Assembly: GCF_009870125.1 (NCBI RefSeq)
Contig: NC_046683.1
Span: 4,340,001 to 4,404,000, forward strand
Reading direction: 5' to 3'
Source of the DNA: Drosophila pseudoobscura
Lineage: Eukaryota > Arthropoda > Insecta > Diptera > Drosophilidae
DNA: 64,000 nt
A model generated the notes under the pieces. That model was not told where the DNA came from. It did not search any database and worked only from the letters and a program-made list of their open reading frames with translations. This document shows, in pieces, positions 1-10,538 of this stretch. A program made the position numbers and the translations under genes. Numbering within the stretch: the first letter of the stretch is position 1; the number at the start of each line of letters is the position of its first letter.

Positions 1-3000
1 TGCAAATTATGAGGGACTTTGGGATCTCGCTTCGATGTGGGAACACGATTCAGATTCGTTGTCGCTGTCGTTCGACTAAATTGAAATTGAAATTGAAACT
101 CAAATTAAATGATTGCCAGATTCTTAGCTTAATAAATTCCTATTTAAATTGTGCCTTCAACTTTTTGAGATAATGCCAAATTTATACAACACGTTTGAAG
201 AACAAATTGCTCTGTCGAAGCGATCGGAAGATTCATTAGCGGCGAACATCTTCGAGGGGGGTTTCACGTCTCTTCTTGTCTCATTCTATGTCTGATCGAT
301 TTCGGTTTCTGATTTTTTGTTTTATTTACTTCGATACCCGAATTGCCGCTTGGCGGCTTTCCTTCCTGTTCGATTGCTCTGCAACGCTCCGATAAGATAG
401 TCCAAACTTCAGAACTCATTAGGAACTGGTGGGGCATGGGCGTGGGCGTGGGCGTGTCACTCAGAGGAGGCATCTCTTCCCGTTGCCATTGCTCATTAGT
501 GATTTGTTGACAGAGCGACCGAGCTGCGTCAATATTGAATACACAACTCAAATACAAACTTTTAATGGTTTAAGTTGTAGTGGAAGTGACTTGAGGTTGC
601 CCTGGGGACTGTGGGGTTCCAAGCTATTCACATATCTCTCGTACTCGCACTCGTACTCGCACTCGAATAGTATGCGTATGTATGTGCATAGTATTTAAAT
701 ACGTCTCGCATAACCAGAAGTCCAGCTTATTGGTTTTTTATTATTAACGAGGGGTGGAATCTGGACAGACGCCTAATCATTGTTTGCATTTAAGACTCGG
801 TGATCGTTGGTGGTCGGTCGTTGTTGATTATTCGGTGACAAATTCAGTCAATGCTGAAAAGACTTTAGCACTTGGAATAGCCATATACTTCGCAAGCAGT
901 TTGAATGTACTTCCTTTAGCTCAACTAATGTCACCAGGAAATCAAGGAAGCAGTGTGTCTCGATAAAAACGTTCCGAACTTTAAGGTTTTGACACTTGCA
1001 TTTATGGAATCCCCCCAAAAACAGGGTTCACAATCCTTTTAAGGAGATTAACTTAGCTTTGGTTGTAATCTAACATGGATCGGATCTCTGATCCTTTCAC
1101 ATAATCCTCTTAGCTCTTTGATCTCCAAAGAGACCTTTCACACTCTTCGTTTCATATATATATTGTTTTCAGCTTTTTCTTGCTGCGATGCCACGGGAAT
1201 AACCAAATAGAAGGATCGATCGTCGCACAAGTTTTCGAATACAATAACACTTACACTTGGATAAAGATACAGCTGCTCTTCCTCTTGTTCTGCGATCAAT
1301 TCGACACTGACACACAAAAAATACTATTCTGTGGAACGCGTGCACCACTCGATGGATTTAAATTAATTGCGAACAATCATGCGCGACAGCTAGCAATTGA
1401 ACGGCAACAGACCGCAGGGCGTCTAATAAGTATTCCAATATCTTTCGGTTTCACAGTTCTTTCAATTAGCCAAATGTAAGATAACGCGACAGGAAAAACA
1501 CACACGATGCGATGTGCGATGTGCACATGCACAGCCACCCACAGCAAAGAAAAATATATGTAAATATTGTACACTATTCCCTGTGTGGTCGTGATCCCGA
1601 GCGAGAGGAGAACTGTACGGAGTAGTGCTGCAGATCGCTCGGAATGGGATTGTATTCGGTTTGTAAATTCTTCTTTTTGGGCACGTCCAATGGGCTGCGT
1701 TTTGCAAACACAACTAAAACACGGCTCCGTTTCGCGTGGTTTAAAAAGGAAAACCCACCGCCCGAACGCCGAACACAAAAGTCAGGCCCGAAGAAGCCAA
1801 ACGATCGCTTTGCGATCAAGCAGTAGAGCCGTCAGAGACGCAGTCGCAGCAGCAGCCGAGAGAGCACGCAGCCGCCTCGTGTGGGCGCCGCTCTTTTTCA
1901 CTCTCATTGTTATTTCTGCTTAGAGAATCCGAGAATCGATTGCTGCGGTAACCTTTCTCCGTCCGCGCCTTGTGGCCTGGCCAAAAATAGGATTCCGATC
2001 GGTCAGATCGAACAAAGGACTAATTAATACTCCAAAAATCGAGGGGAATATTTTCGGGCCGTGCCTCCTTTTTTTCAGGTATGCGCTTGCTCATGGCGGC
2101 GCATTTGAACTGCTTGCTTTGTCTGCATCATGCAGGTGCCTGATGCAGCTGACACTGCTTGTCATCAGTCGATCCGAGCAGTGTCAGAAATGAGCGGCTC
2201 CCATCATCCACGGCCCAAGGAAGCAGTTAGTGATCATAGCACCAAAAGACTAAAAATCATCGATTTTTGTATTGTCTTTTCTCTCTCTAAATTGTGGTAA
2301 ACAAGCGACTCATCCGCGAGAGACAAAACCAGTTGGCAGAGAAAACCAGTTGGAAAATCCACGCATAATCTCAGCCCGAGACTAGTGGGCTTCCCCCTCT
2401 ACCTCTACCTCTTGCCGCTCTTCGCTCTTCCAAGATCTCATCATGTTGGGTATGGATGATGACGATGATGACGGTGACGGCCACAGTGATGGGGATGTGG
2501 ATGTGGATGATGAGTGGTGTTTGTCTGTGCCTTGTTCTGCTTGATCCCAGGCGAACCGAACCAAAAACCAACTGCTCCGACGGATGCTTTCGCAGAATTC
2601 ATAAAAATCAAGAGGCTTGGGCGAATTTGAGGGCCGATGCTTTTAATACACTTGCCTAGTTTTATATCTCTGATATAATTAATTATTTAGCTTTGTTGGC
2701 AGATCTTTCCCATATGGCAAGAGCATACATAATATGTTTGTTGGAAGATATCTAAGAATGGATAAATGCCGGAGATGTAAGCTCAGAAAGAATTAAATAT
2801 GTGTGTGGACATGTTCATACACTTGATAGACTTTGGACTACCTTTTGAGAGGGTATCACAAGATGCAAAATCAAGTTTCCAGTCCAGGTCTGGGAGGTTC
2901 TAAGCCTGCAATTGGACGGGGATTTTTTGTTGTTTTTGTCCGATCTCTGCAGTTGCCACTATTATTATCAAAGAAAGTCATGCAGCCAGTCATGTGCGTG

Positions 3001-4374
3001 TCGTAAATCGGTGCACGTTGATAGAAGGGTGGAGGAGGCACCCCGTTTCCAGCTGACTCACGGGTCGCAGCTTCCCCTCGCAACCAGTTTCAGTGGTGGT
3101 TTTTTTTCGCCGCTCAGAAGTTGTTGTTTCTGTCCGCCGCAGGTGTTGCTCTTTGGGTATTTTTTTTTCCTTCATTTTTTGCTGCTGCTAATTTGCCGAG
3201 ATGTGGTCTTGGACACCGGCGCGCATGTGACGTCAGTGGAGAACTGGCCAGCGCTATGTGGTATTGGAGCTACTATGGGGAGTGTCAAGTACGAGCTTAG
3301 CTGTTGTGGGTGGGTGGGTGCTTGGGCGTCGGTGTTTTGTATCGTTTGTGTTTGGTTTTGTTTTTTCTTGGATATTCTTTTCAGTTCTTTTCGGTCTTGC
3401 TTGAACGCCCGCGAGCTGTGAGTCGCTGCTTTCAAGGCAGCATTCGGTTGGTAGCTCCAGTTAAGTGTTTTTTGTTAGAACCGGATCCTTGACTGATGTG
3501 GACTCTAAGACAGGGACAGCGACAGCGACAGCAACAGCGACAGCGACGACGACGGTGACACGAGCACGTGTGCAGTTTTGTGGAATGCCCCACCAGCGCC
3601 TGCGGAGGAAGAGCAGTTCCCCGACACTTGACCTCCAGGGATGCGCATGCGCCGCCTGGTGCCGTTTGGGTATCTTCCGTTGGAGATCGGTTAGCCGGGC
3701 ATGCGCGGAAAATAAAAACACCTGCAATTATGCATGAATCATGAATAAATTTAATGGACCCGCACAAACAAAGAGTGCTCTAAAAATACATACATGATAC
3801 GATATACTCGTATTGAAATCACGAAGTTACAACAATAAATTTTTCATTTCTTTTCTTGTTGCTGGCAGCCAAAGAACTCGGTTTTTCGCAACATGGCGAA
3901 GTGAAGGAGTTGGTCGGCTGATGTATCCACGACCGGTTTTTGTGGTCAAGGAACCGAATCGGCAAGGTCCAGTACTCAGTACCGCCCCTTCACGGCGTTC
4001 CTTCCATTATTTTTTTTGGTTATTTTTTTTTTTTGGCCAACCGAGTTTTACCTTGGTCGATTAGCACCAGAAATTTTACGGTCATGTCCAGAACGAACAC
4101 GCTAATAAATGACTAACAGAAAAGGGACAATGCGGTTAGTGTCCAGTGAACTGAATGGCTTAAATCTCAACTCCGCTTAATTAAAATCCATTGACCCAGG
4201 CGATCAAAACCGCAATCCACTGAGATGCGTCCACTAAAGGCCTTGGAGAGAGGAGTGCTTCCTAGAAAAAGCAAATCATTCCATAATTCATTAATAAACA
4301 ATAGCTTAAGGGGAATGCATATCCCATCCCAATACCTCCCCCAAGCTGCCCTTTGGTCCGCATCCTCTAAATGT
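1..4374. other. Gene-free stretch, no supported coding exon
   Basis: I find no open frame here with recognisable protein similarity, codon periodicity or a plausible splice-linked model. The sequence is fly-like intergenic or long-intron DNA with short simple repeats. Around 1829-1850 there is an initiator-like GTCAGAG followed by a GC-richer CAG-rich segment, which could be a 5'UTR of a plus-strand gene, but no TATA or coding exon follows. A hexamer-type GACAGC run lies at 3510-3556. It may be an intron or flank of a gene outside the window. Confidence 0.5.
3510..3556. repeat. GACAGC/GACGAC simple repeat
   Basis: Imperfect tandem run of GACAGC hexamers passing into GACGAC. No coding context supports it as a protein repeat. 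Confidence 0.7.
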
Positions 4375-4447
4375 GCCGAAATAGCTCAGTTGGGAGAGCG
4401 TTAGACTGAAGATCTAAAGGTCCCCGGTTCGATCCCGGGTTTCGGCA
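4375..4447 (+). tRNA. tRNA-Phe (GAA anticodon)
   Basis: A 73-base cloverleaf is visible. The acceptor stem GCCGAAA pairs with TTTCGGC and is followed by discriminator A. The A-box region is TAGCTCAGTTGGGAGAGC, the anticodon loop is CTGAAGA with anticodon GAA, and the B box is GGTTCGATCCC. There is no intron. The anticodon decodes UUC/UUU, so this is a cytoplasmic phenylalanine tRNA transcribed by Pol III from its internal A and B boxes. A T-run (ATTTTTTTG) about 12 bases after the 3' end is a suitable Pol III terminator. It stands alone, convergent with the downstream minus-strand RpL17 gene. Confidence 0.97.
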
Positions 4448-5131
4448 TTCAAAATAATTTTTTTGTTCGCTTTCTTTCATACAGCAGTTCAATATTCATC
4501 TTGCTTTCCTATACCATCATTTACATAAGTCGCGCATTTATGAGGTTTTGCTGTTAGCTAAATGATTTTCAAGTTTTTGGTTCAAGCCCGCAAAGAGCTT
4601 TTATAAGCTTTCTCTAGTGGCGCCATCTCCAAAACAGTGTTGCCAAACTGTACGAAATCGAAGCGTCACGCACAGAGCTGATATCACTGCATCAAGTTCA
4701 AATTTCAAGACATGTGTAGAATGAGACACAGCAACAAATTGGTTTCAGTAGCCATCTCCTCAAACATTTAGCATAAAAATTCTTAACCTTAGCAGAAAAG
4801 ATAATCGCAGCCATCTGGGGATCCCCTACATCTCAAGTCCAAGTCATGTAGTACAAAAATGTTTACTTTATTGCGTTAGCACGCTCTCCTAGCCTAGAAC
4901 AAATAAAGTGTTGAGGTAAAAGCCAAACGCATCACATTTCAAAGTTAGCAAGTCAATCGCTTGCCTATGTATTATCTATCATCCTTATCGCACCGGCGGC
5001 CACATCCTCAACAACATTAATATACACACACGGTCGCACATTTAACTTTCATTAAGTTATATTAATAAAAAAAAAGGATGAAATTGTTTTCAATTGTTGA
5101 CACCGGCTTGGGCGGCTAGCCCAGAACACTT
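4448..5131. other. Spacer between tRNA-Phe and RpL17
   Basis: Beyond the tRNA terminator T-run (about 4458-4465) I see AT-rich spacer without a coding signal. An A-run near 5070 lies just past the 3' end of RpL17. Confidence 0.5.
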
Positions 5132-5137
5132 TTTATT
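5132..5137 (-). terminator. RpL17 poly(A) signal overlapping the stop codon
   Basis: On the minus strand the end of RpL17 reads GAA TAA AAA. The canonical AATAAA hexamer therefore contains the TAA stop codon, implying an extremely short 3'UTR of about 15-30 bases. This fits the compact UTRs of fly ribosomal-protein mRNAs. Confidence 0.7.
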
Positions 5138-6503
5138 CAGAACGCAACATCTTTTCCTTCTGGCGCTGCAGCTTCTTCTTGGAGAGCTTCTTCTTAGCGG
5201 GCTCATCATCGACGGCCTTTGAGACGACCTCCTCCTTCTCGGTAAGAATGACCTCAACGTGGCACGGCGATGACATGTAGGGATTGATGCGACCATGGGC
5301 ACGGTATGTGCGGCGACGCAGGCACTGGGCGCGGTTCACCTGGATGTGGTGGACAACCATGCGATCGGCATCGAGTCCCTTGCAGTCAGCATTGGCCTCA
5401 GCGTTGCGCAGCAACTGCAGCAGGAATTCCGCCGACTTCTTGGGCCAGCGACCCTGTGTGGTCTTCCACTGCTTGGCCTGGGCGCAACGTCCAACGCCGC
5501 CATTGAAGCGACGGAAGGGCACACACTCCTTCTGGTCGATCACAGCCTTCAGGAAACGCTGGGCACGACGCAGGGGCATGCGCTTGATGGCCTGAGCAGT
5601 CTCATGTGTATTCTGTGGACAAAAATTGCGGCATTAGTAATATTAAAAACACTTTAAAGGCTAAAGGCTAGCATTGAGTCACATTCTTCCAGCCATGTGA
5701 AGATTTGTGCCAGAGTTCAGGTAGAGACGCGAGCATTGAGAGCCAGCACGCCGCTGTTTTAGCAATGGTTGGATTTTACTTTGGGCACAACTATTTTGAT
5801 GGTCGCATGTGAGGCAACCACTGTATGTAGTCGTTGTGCCCGCCAGGGGAGTAACAGAATTCGTGTGAGAATAACAGGCTAAAGGTCATATCCTTCCGAA
5901 AATATGGGAGCAGAGTAAGAAAAGAGCTCCACAGAAGACAAGGCCCCAGGTGCTGCTCATTCACATTCTTTCAGTCAAGTGAGGTTTTGTGCCAGAGTTC
6001 AGGTAGAGACGCGAGCATTGAGAGCCAACACGCCGCTGTTTTAGCAATGGTTGGATTTCACTTTGGGCACAACTATTCTGATGGTCGCATGTGAGGCAAC
6101 CACTGTATGTAGTCGTTGTGCCCGCCAGGGAAGTAACATAAGAGGATTCGGACTCATTTAGAGGCCTAACAGTCAGTAAATAGACGTCAGCGTACTGAGG
6201 ATTTCTAGAGATGTAGACAAGGTTTTAGAAGAGCGCGTCATGGATGGAGACTGCACTCAGCTGATGAACTTGTCCAGCAGATTACTCTAGCAACAATGCA
6301 AAAGCGAGATGCTGCTGGCGGGCAGGCATTCACTGATTTTAGTTGCATATATACATAACCACACTTCCGTCTCTCAACAATAACAACAACTAGGCAAGAG
6401 CGGCGTCTCGGGGTATGCTCACCTTGAAATGCACACGTAGATTGGGTCCGCGCGCCTTGCACGACTTGGTGACGTTGTCTGACTCACGGGAGTAGCGGCC
6501 CAT
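5133..6503 (-). CDS. RpL17: Ribosomal protein L17 (uL22)
   Basis: A two-exon minus-strand gene: exon 1 coding is 6503-6423 (27 codons, [19 protein letters not shown]...), exon 2 is 5612-5133. The junction is phase 0 with donor GTGAG and acceptor CAG. The spliced product is 186 residues, the usual fly length. The uL22 core follows with the conserved [18 protein letters not shown] and the basic C-terminal tail ([15 protein letters not shown]). The protein lines the exit tunnel of the large ribosomal subunit. A 5'UTR intron (6770-6514) separates exon 1 (6800-6771, TOP-type start CTTTTCC) from the ATG exon. The coding intron 6422-5613 carries two snoRNA-like units. The promoter is tandemly repeated upstream. 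Confidence 0.97.
5703..5846 (-). ncRNA. H/ACA snoRNA-like unit, copy 1 (RpL17 intron)
   Basis: Sits in the RpL17 coding intron in host orientation. On the minus strand the 5' hairpin is strong: outer stem GGGCACAAC/GTTGTGCCC and inner stem GTGGTTGC/GCGACCAT around a 7-base loop, leaving an internal loop like a pseudouridylation pocket. A good H box (AAAGTA, matching ANANNA) follows, then a less clear second hairpin, and ACA three bases before the proposed 3' end. The guide target was not determined. Being intronic in a ribosomal-protein gene is typical of fly guide snoRNAs. The ends are estimates. Confidence 0.65.
5985..6128 (-). ncRNA. H/ACA snoRNA-like unit, copy 2 (RpL17 intron)
   Basis: A near-identical paralogue of the unit 282 bases away in the same intron, differing by only a handful of substitutions. 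The hairpin stems are intact and the ACA is kept, but the H-box hexamer reads AAAGTG instead of AAAGTA, so the last conserved A is lost. The high identity spans the RNA unit and some flank, whereas the rest of the intron is unrelated. This suggests a local duplication plus constraint. It could be a functional isoform or a decaying copy. Confidence 0.6.
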
Positions 6504-6770
6504 TGTTCAATATCTGCAATATATAGCAAATACCAACATTAGTTAAGACACAAACACTTCAACCAACAAAAAAATTTGTAATGCACAGAACAAAAATAAA
6601 ACACAAGTTTCGCCAGCGAATTTTCGGCCAATGCAATTGAGTATTGTCTGCAATTTCGTGCGCAATGAGTAGCACCATTCATTCGCTTGCCAATTCTGCG
6701 CCTTTTACGAAACAAACTATTTACATGCCGGCGATGTTTATAAATTTAATCAAGCCACGAAAAATAGTAC

Positions 6771-6825
6771 CTCCTTGGTTGGTGAACGAAACCGGAAAAG
6801 AACTTTTGTCGCGGGTTTATCGATA
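6771..6825 (-). promoter_or_regulatory. RpL17: RpL17 core promoter and 5'UTR exon 1
   Basis: Reading the minus strand: a perfect DRE TATCGATA (6825-6818), then 17 bases later the pyrimidine TCT initiator TTCTTTTCC with +1 C at 6800, the class of initiator used by ribosomal-protein genes. Exon 1 runs to 6771 and ends AAGGAG before donor GTACTA. The acceptor TTGCAG (6519-6514) joins it to ATATTGAACA-ATG. Ohler-6-like motifs (GGTATATTT) lie just upstream of the DRE, at 6850-6895. Confidence 0.75.
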
Positions 6826-7841
6826 AGATATACGGTCCGACCCTCGGAAATATACCGAAACATACCGTCTCATTTTAAAAATATACCGTAAAATACTGAC
6901 GAATTCAAGTTCCATTTTACATATTCCTCGTTTTTGATCTTCCGTTGAATAATGCTGGCTAACTAAAACCCTTAGTTCTGCCCACATCATGTTATGCCGT
7001 TGATGAATAAATTTTCTTCAAGATTGGCTAGTTTTAAGTCCTTGGTTGGTGAACGAAACCGGAAAAGAACTTTTGTCGCGGGTTTATCGATAAGATATAC
7101 GGTCCGACCCTCGGAAATATACCGAAACATACCGTCTCATTTAAAAAATATACCGTAAAATACTGACGAATTCAAGTTCCATTTCACATATTCCTCGTTT
7201 TTGATCTTCCGTTGAATAATGCTGGCTAACTAAAACCCTTAGTTCTGCCCACATCATTTTATGCCGTTGATGAATAAATTTTCTTCAAGATTGGCTAGTT
7301 TTAAGTCCTTGGTTGGTGAACGAAACCGGAAAAGAACTTTTGTCGCGGGTTTATCGATAAGATATACGGTCCGACCCTCGGAAATATACCGAAACATACC
7401 GTTTAATTTAAAAAATATACCGTAAATATACTGACGAAGTCAAGTTCCAATTTACATATTCCTCGTTTTTGATCTTCCGTTGAATAATGCTGGCTAACTA
7501 AAACCCTTAGTTCTGCCCACATCATGTTATGCCGTTGATGAATAAATTTTCTTCAAGATTGTCTAGTTTTAAGTCCTTGGTTGGTGAACGAAACCGGAAA
7601 AGAACTTTTGTCGCGGGTTTATCGATAAGATATACGGTCCGACCCTCGGAAATATACCGAAACATACCGTTTCATTTAAAAAATATACCGTAAATATGCT
7701 GACGAAGTCAAGTTCTGTTATGCATATTCCTCGTTTTTGATATTCCGTCGAATATTACCAGCTAAATAGAATATTTAGCAGTGCCCACATAATTTTAGAA
7801 CAAAGATGAATACATTTTCTACACAATTGGTTAGTTTTTAG
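6771..7841 (-). repeat. Four tandem copies of the ~267-bp RpL17 promoter unit
   Basis: Units begin at about 6772, 7039, 7306 and 7574 (periods 267, 267, 268). Units 1-3 are nearly identical. Unit 4 is close in its first about 140 bases and diverged after that. Each unit holds the TCT start (GGAAAAGAA on plus, at 6794, 7061, 7328, 7596) and a perfect TATCGATA (6818, 7085, 7352, 7620), preceded on the minus strand by clustered GTATATTT motifs. In units 2-4 the base context AAGGACTTAAA lacks the splice donor found in unit 1. The array ends in sequence shared with the dispersed repeat at 44.2 kb. Confidence 0.93.
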
Positions 7842-9855
7842 TCCTTGCTTTTATTGGATTTTGTCAAAAAAAAAGGTTTCAGCAAAACAAGTTCTGTCAC
7901 GTCAATTTTGTTGGTTTTTGTTGCTTGTCAACCGGATTATGGGCATCTATGTACCCTATTTCGTTTATTTTCTATAAAGGTTTAAGTGAAAAAATGTTTG
8001 AATTTTACATATGTAGTAACTAAACGGTAACTACACATTTACTACATATCAGCAACATATTTATTCCAAGCTTTGAAAACTAAGTAATAATGGGTTTTTC
8101 TCGTATAGACATGTTTTTGGGCTAAGCCTCATTTGAAAATTTACAACTGCGGTTAACAGATTTTTACGGATGAATTTATTGCCTGTTGACCGCAACTGTT
8201 AATTTAAATTTAAACTGACCGGGCAAGTTATCGCCGCAAGACAGCTGTTCCCGTCTATACCGATGCGAATATCGAATTATGAACCACAGCGCACATAGGG
8301 GTGGGAATTTTCCGATAGGCACGCAGCTGGTCGTGGGCGTTTCATAGTAGCGAGCGCTTCGCAGCGAGCATGCCTTCATGCGCGCCCTTTCCGTTGGAGT
8401 TTGAAAAACGATTTGTGCTGCCAGCGGCCTGGGAGATAGAACTCTCGCTGGTTTATTTCCTTCCGCAGGCCAGCCATGGAATGTTGCTAGTATGTTTTGC
8501 GCGCATTCACTTGCATAAATTGCTTACGAGTGTCCACTTGGTTGGGCCATCAAAAACGTTATTCATTTAAACTGATTTCATTGTAGCGCACTCGTTTAGT
8601 AGCTTCCCCACATTTTCTTTATTACAATTCAGTCGTTTTGATCTCCGCGTACTTATACTTACAATGCAAATTAATTGAATTATTTCAATTTACTAGCCAG
8701 CATTCGCTTCATATGATTTTATATTACTTTCCCTTCATTTTTGTTCTTTTCTTTTCTTTTCTTTTCTTTGTGGTTCGCCGTTTTCGACTGCCGCTCAAAT
8801 GATTATCATACACAAGCGACCCCAACAACTGACTGAGAGAATCCAGACAGGCCAGACCCATAAACATACAAATGATGCCCACATTTCCCCTATTTCGAAC
8901 TGAATCATTCAGATACAGCCTCTAATTCAGTACCAGTACCAGATCCCCTCCCATTCCCATTCCCGGACCTCTGATTCGTTAGTGAATACATATAGTACGC
9001 TTGATATCAAGCATCTTCTATTGAAGATCCCTGTACTTGATCAAATTCACAAAAATTCAGCAACATCAACGAAGAGCACTTGAGCAGAATAATGCAGTAA
9101 ATGCTGTGGCTACCATAAATTTGAGCAAAGTTCTGGTATTGTTTTTGATGGTTCCGAGCTCTTGAGCTTGAGTCCAAGCTGGTCATGTCAAGTCGGCATC
9201 GGCATAGGGATCGGCTTCGGGTTCGGGTTCGGCTTCGACCGAGCACCCATACACACAGACCACCACCCACCCACCCATCCATAAAGCCACCAGAAACCGC
9301 CTAACGTCGCCAACTGAGACAAATCTAATTTACATGATCGCTCGCATTATCGTCCATTGTATTATAATCATCTGCCACGACGTCGACATCGACCTCTGCT
9401 GCCGTCCCCAGAGCATTGTTGTAGTCGTTTTTTTGATGTTATTGTTGTTGTTGCTGGCGGTGGGGCGAGTTCAGTGGTTGGCGCTTCCTAAGTGGATGAC
9501 ACTCAAGCTCATTGAGCGCTCCATTGTAGGGGGATGGCATGGGATTGGATGAGATGGGAATGAGAATGGGGAATAGGGGGTGGTGGGTGGGCCTAAGGGA
9601 TGTTGCAGGGGCCAGAGATGAGGCAGTGAGCGTGAGCTGGCAACGCTACTCTGCTCTGCCTCAGTCACAGTCACAGCCACATCCACAGCCTCTGTGCTGC
9701 ACCTAGCCTGGCTGTGGCAGCAGAAGCATAGTACAACTACAACTACAACAACAACATCAGCAACAGCAACAGCACGAGTAATAACAATAGCAGCAAAGGC
9801 AGCACGGAGAGCTCGCACAGAGAACCAAACAATGCGAAATATCTGAATTTCGTTC
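7842..9855. other. Gene-free stretch upstream of the RpL17 repeat array
   Basis: No coding exon is supported. The first few hundred bases continue in dispersed-repeat-like AT-rich sequence. A TTTTC pentamer run occurs at 8745-8769, and CCGAACCCGAA-type runs near 9210-9240. The remainder looks like intergenic fly DNA. Confidence 0.45.
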
Positions 9856-9859
9856 GTTC

Positions 9860-10538
9860 TCAGTTTTAAAGTTCAAGCCGCGACATTAACACACGAAATC
9901 TGTGATTATCCGACACCGAAAAGAAAGCCTGTATCTGAATCTGAATCTCAATCTCAACTCGAAATCCAATACCAAAAGCCACCTCGATTCGAATTGTTAA
10001 AAAATTGAGTTGTCTCCTCGTTCTCCAAGCGATCCGAACTCGTATTGGTTTCCATATCCCATTTAACGCATGCCAATCCGAAACGTTTTTAGAGCGTGAA
10101 CCAATCAATAAAAATGCACTTCAGCTAAACAAATTCACATATAAATAAACAAAACCCAAAAAGAGAGAAGAACGAACAAAAGCCAATAGAAAATCAACAG
10201 GAATTCGGAAAAGCTAAAAACAAAATAAAACCTAAACTAAAGCATCTGGCAAGATACGCAGATATTACGGGCATAAACATATTACCAGCGCGAAAATCCA
10301 TCCACCAACAAATTGTTTCAATTGGAAGATCAACGGATCAAAGTGTTCTTTCCCCACCCCACACAGAGAATCAGACAGCACGAATCAAAACAAGTATCTT
10401 AAGAATTCCAGCTTCGACGGGAAGATCTCAAGGAACCCCGTTGTTGTTAATGATAGTAGATCCCAATCACAGCGCCACACCGGTCCGAGTACGAGTGCGA
10501 TTACGATTACGTGTACGAGTACGAGTGTAGACCCCAAA
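9860..10538 (+). promoter_or_regulatory. Candidate distal promoter and 5'UTR exon
   Basis: An initiator TCAGTT (A at 9862) starts an A-rich stretch without long open frames that looks like fly 5'UTR (10130-10260), ending at a possible donor AAA|GTAAGG (10539). It could be the first exon of a long transcript splicing to 12264 and on to the transporter at 25147. There is no TATA box. This is an inference from motif spacing only. Confidence 0.25.

Noticed and set aside
4375-4447. tRNA-derived SINE instead of a tRNA gene
   Set aside because: Cloverleaf fully intact with a T terminator and no adjoining tail or poly(A).
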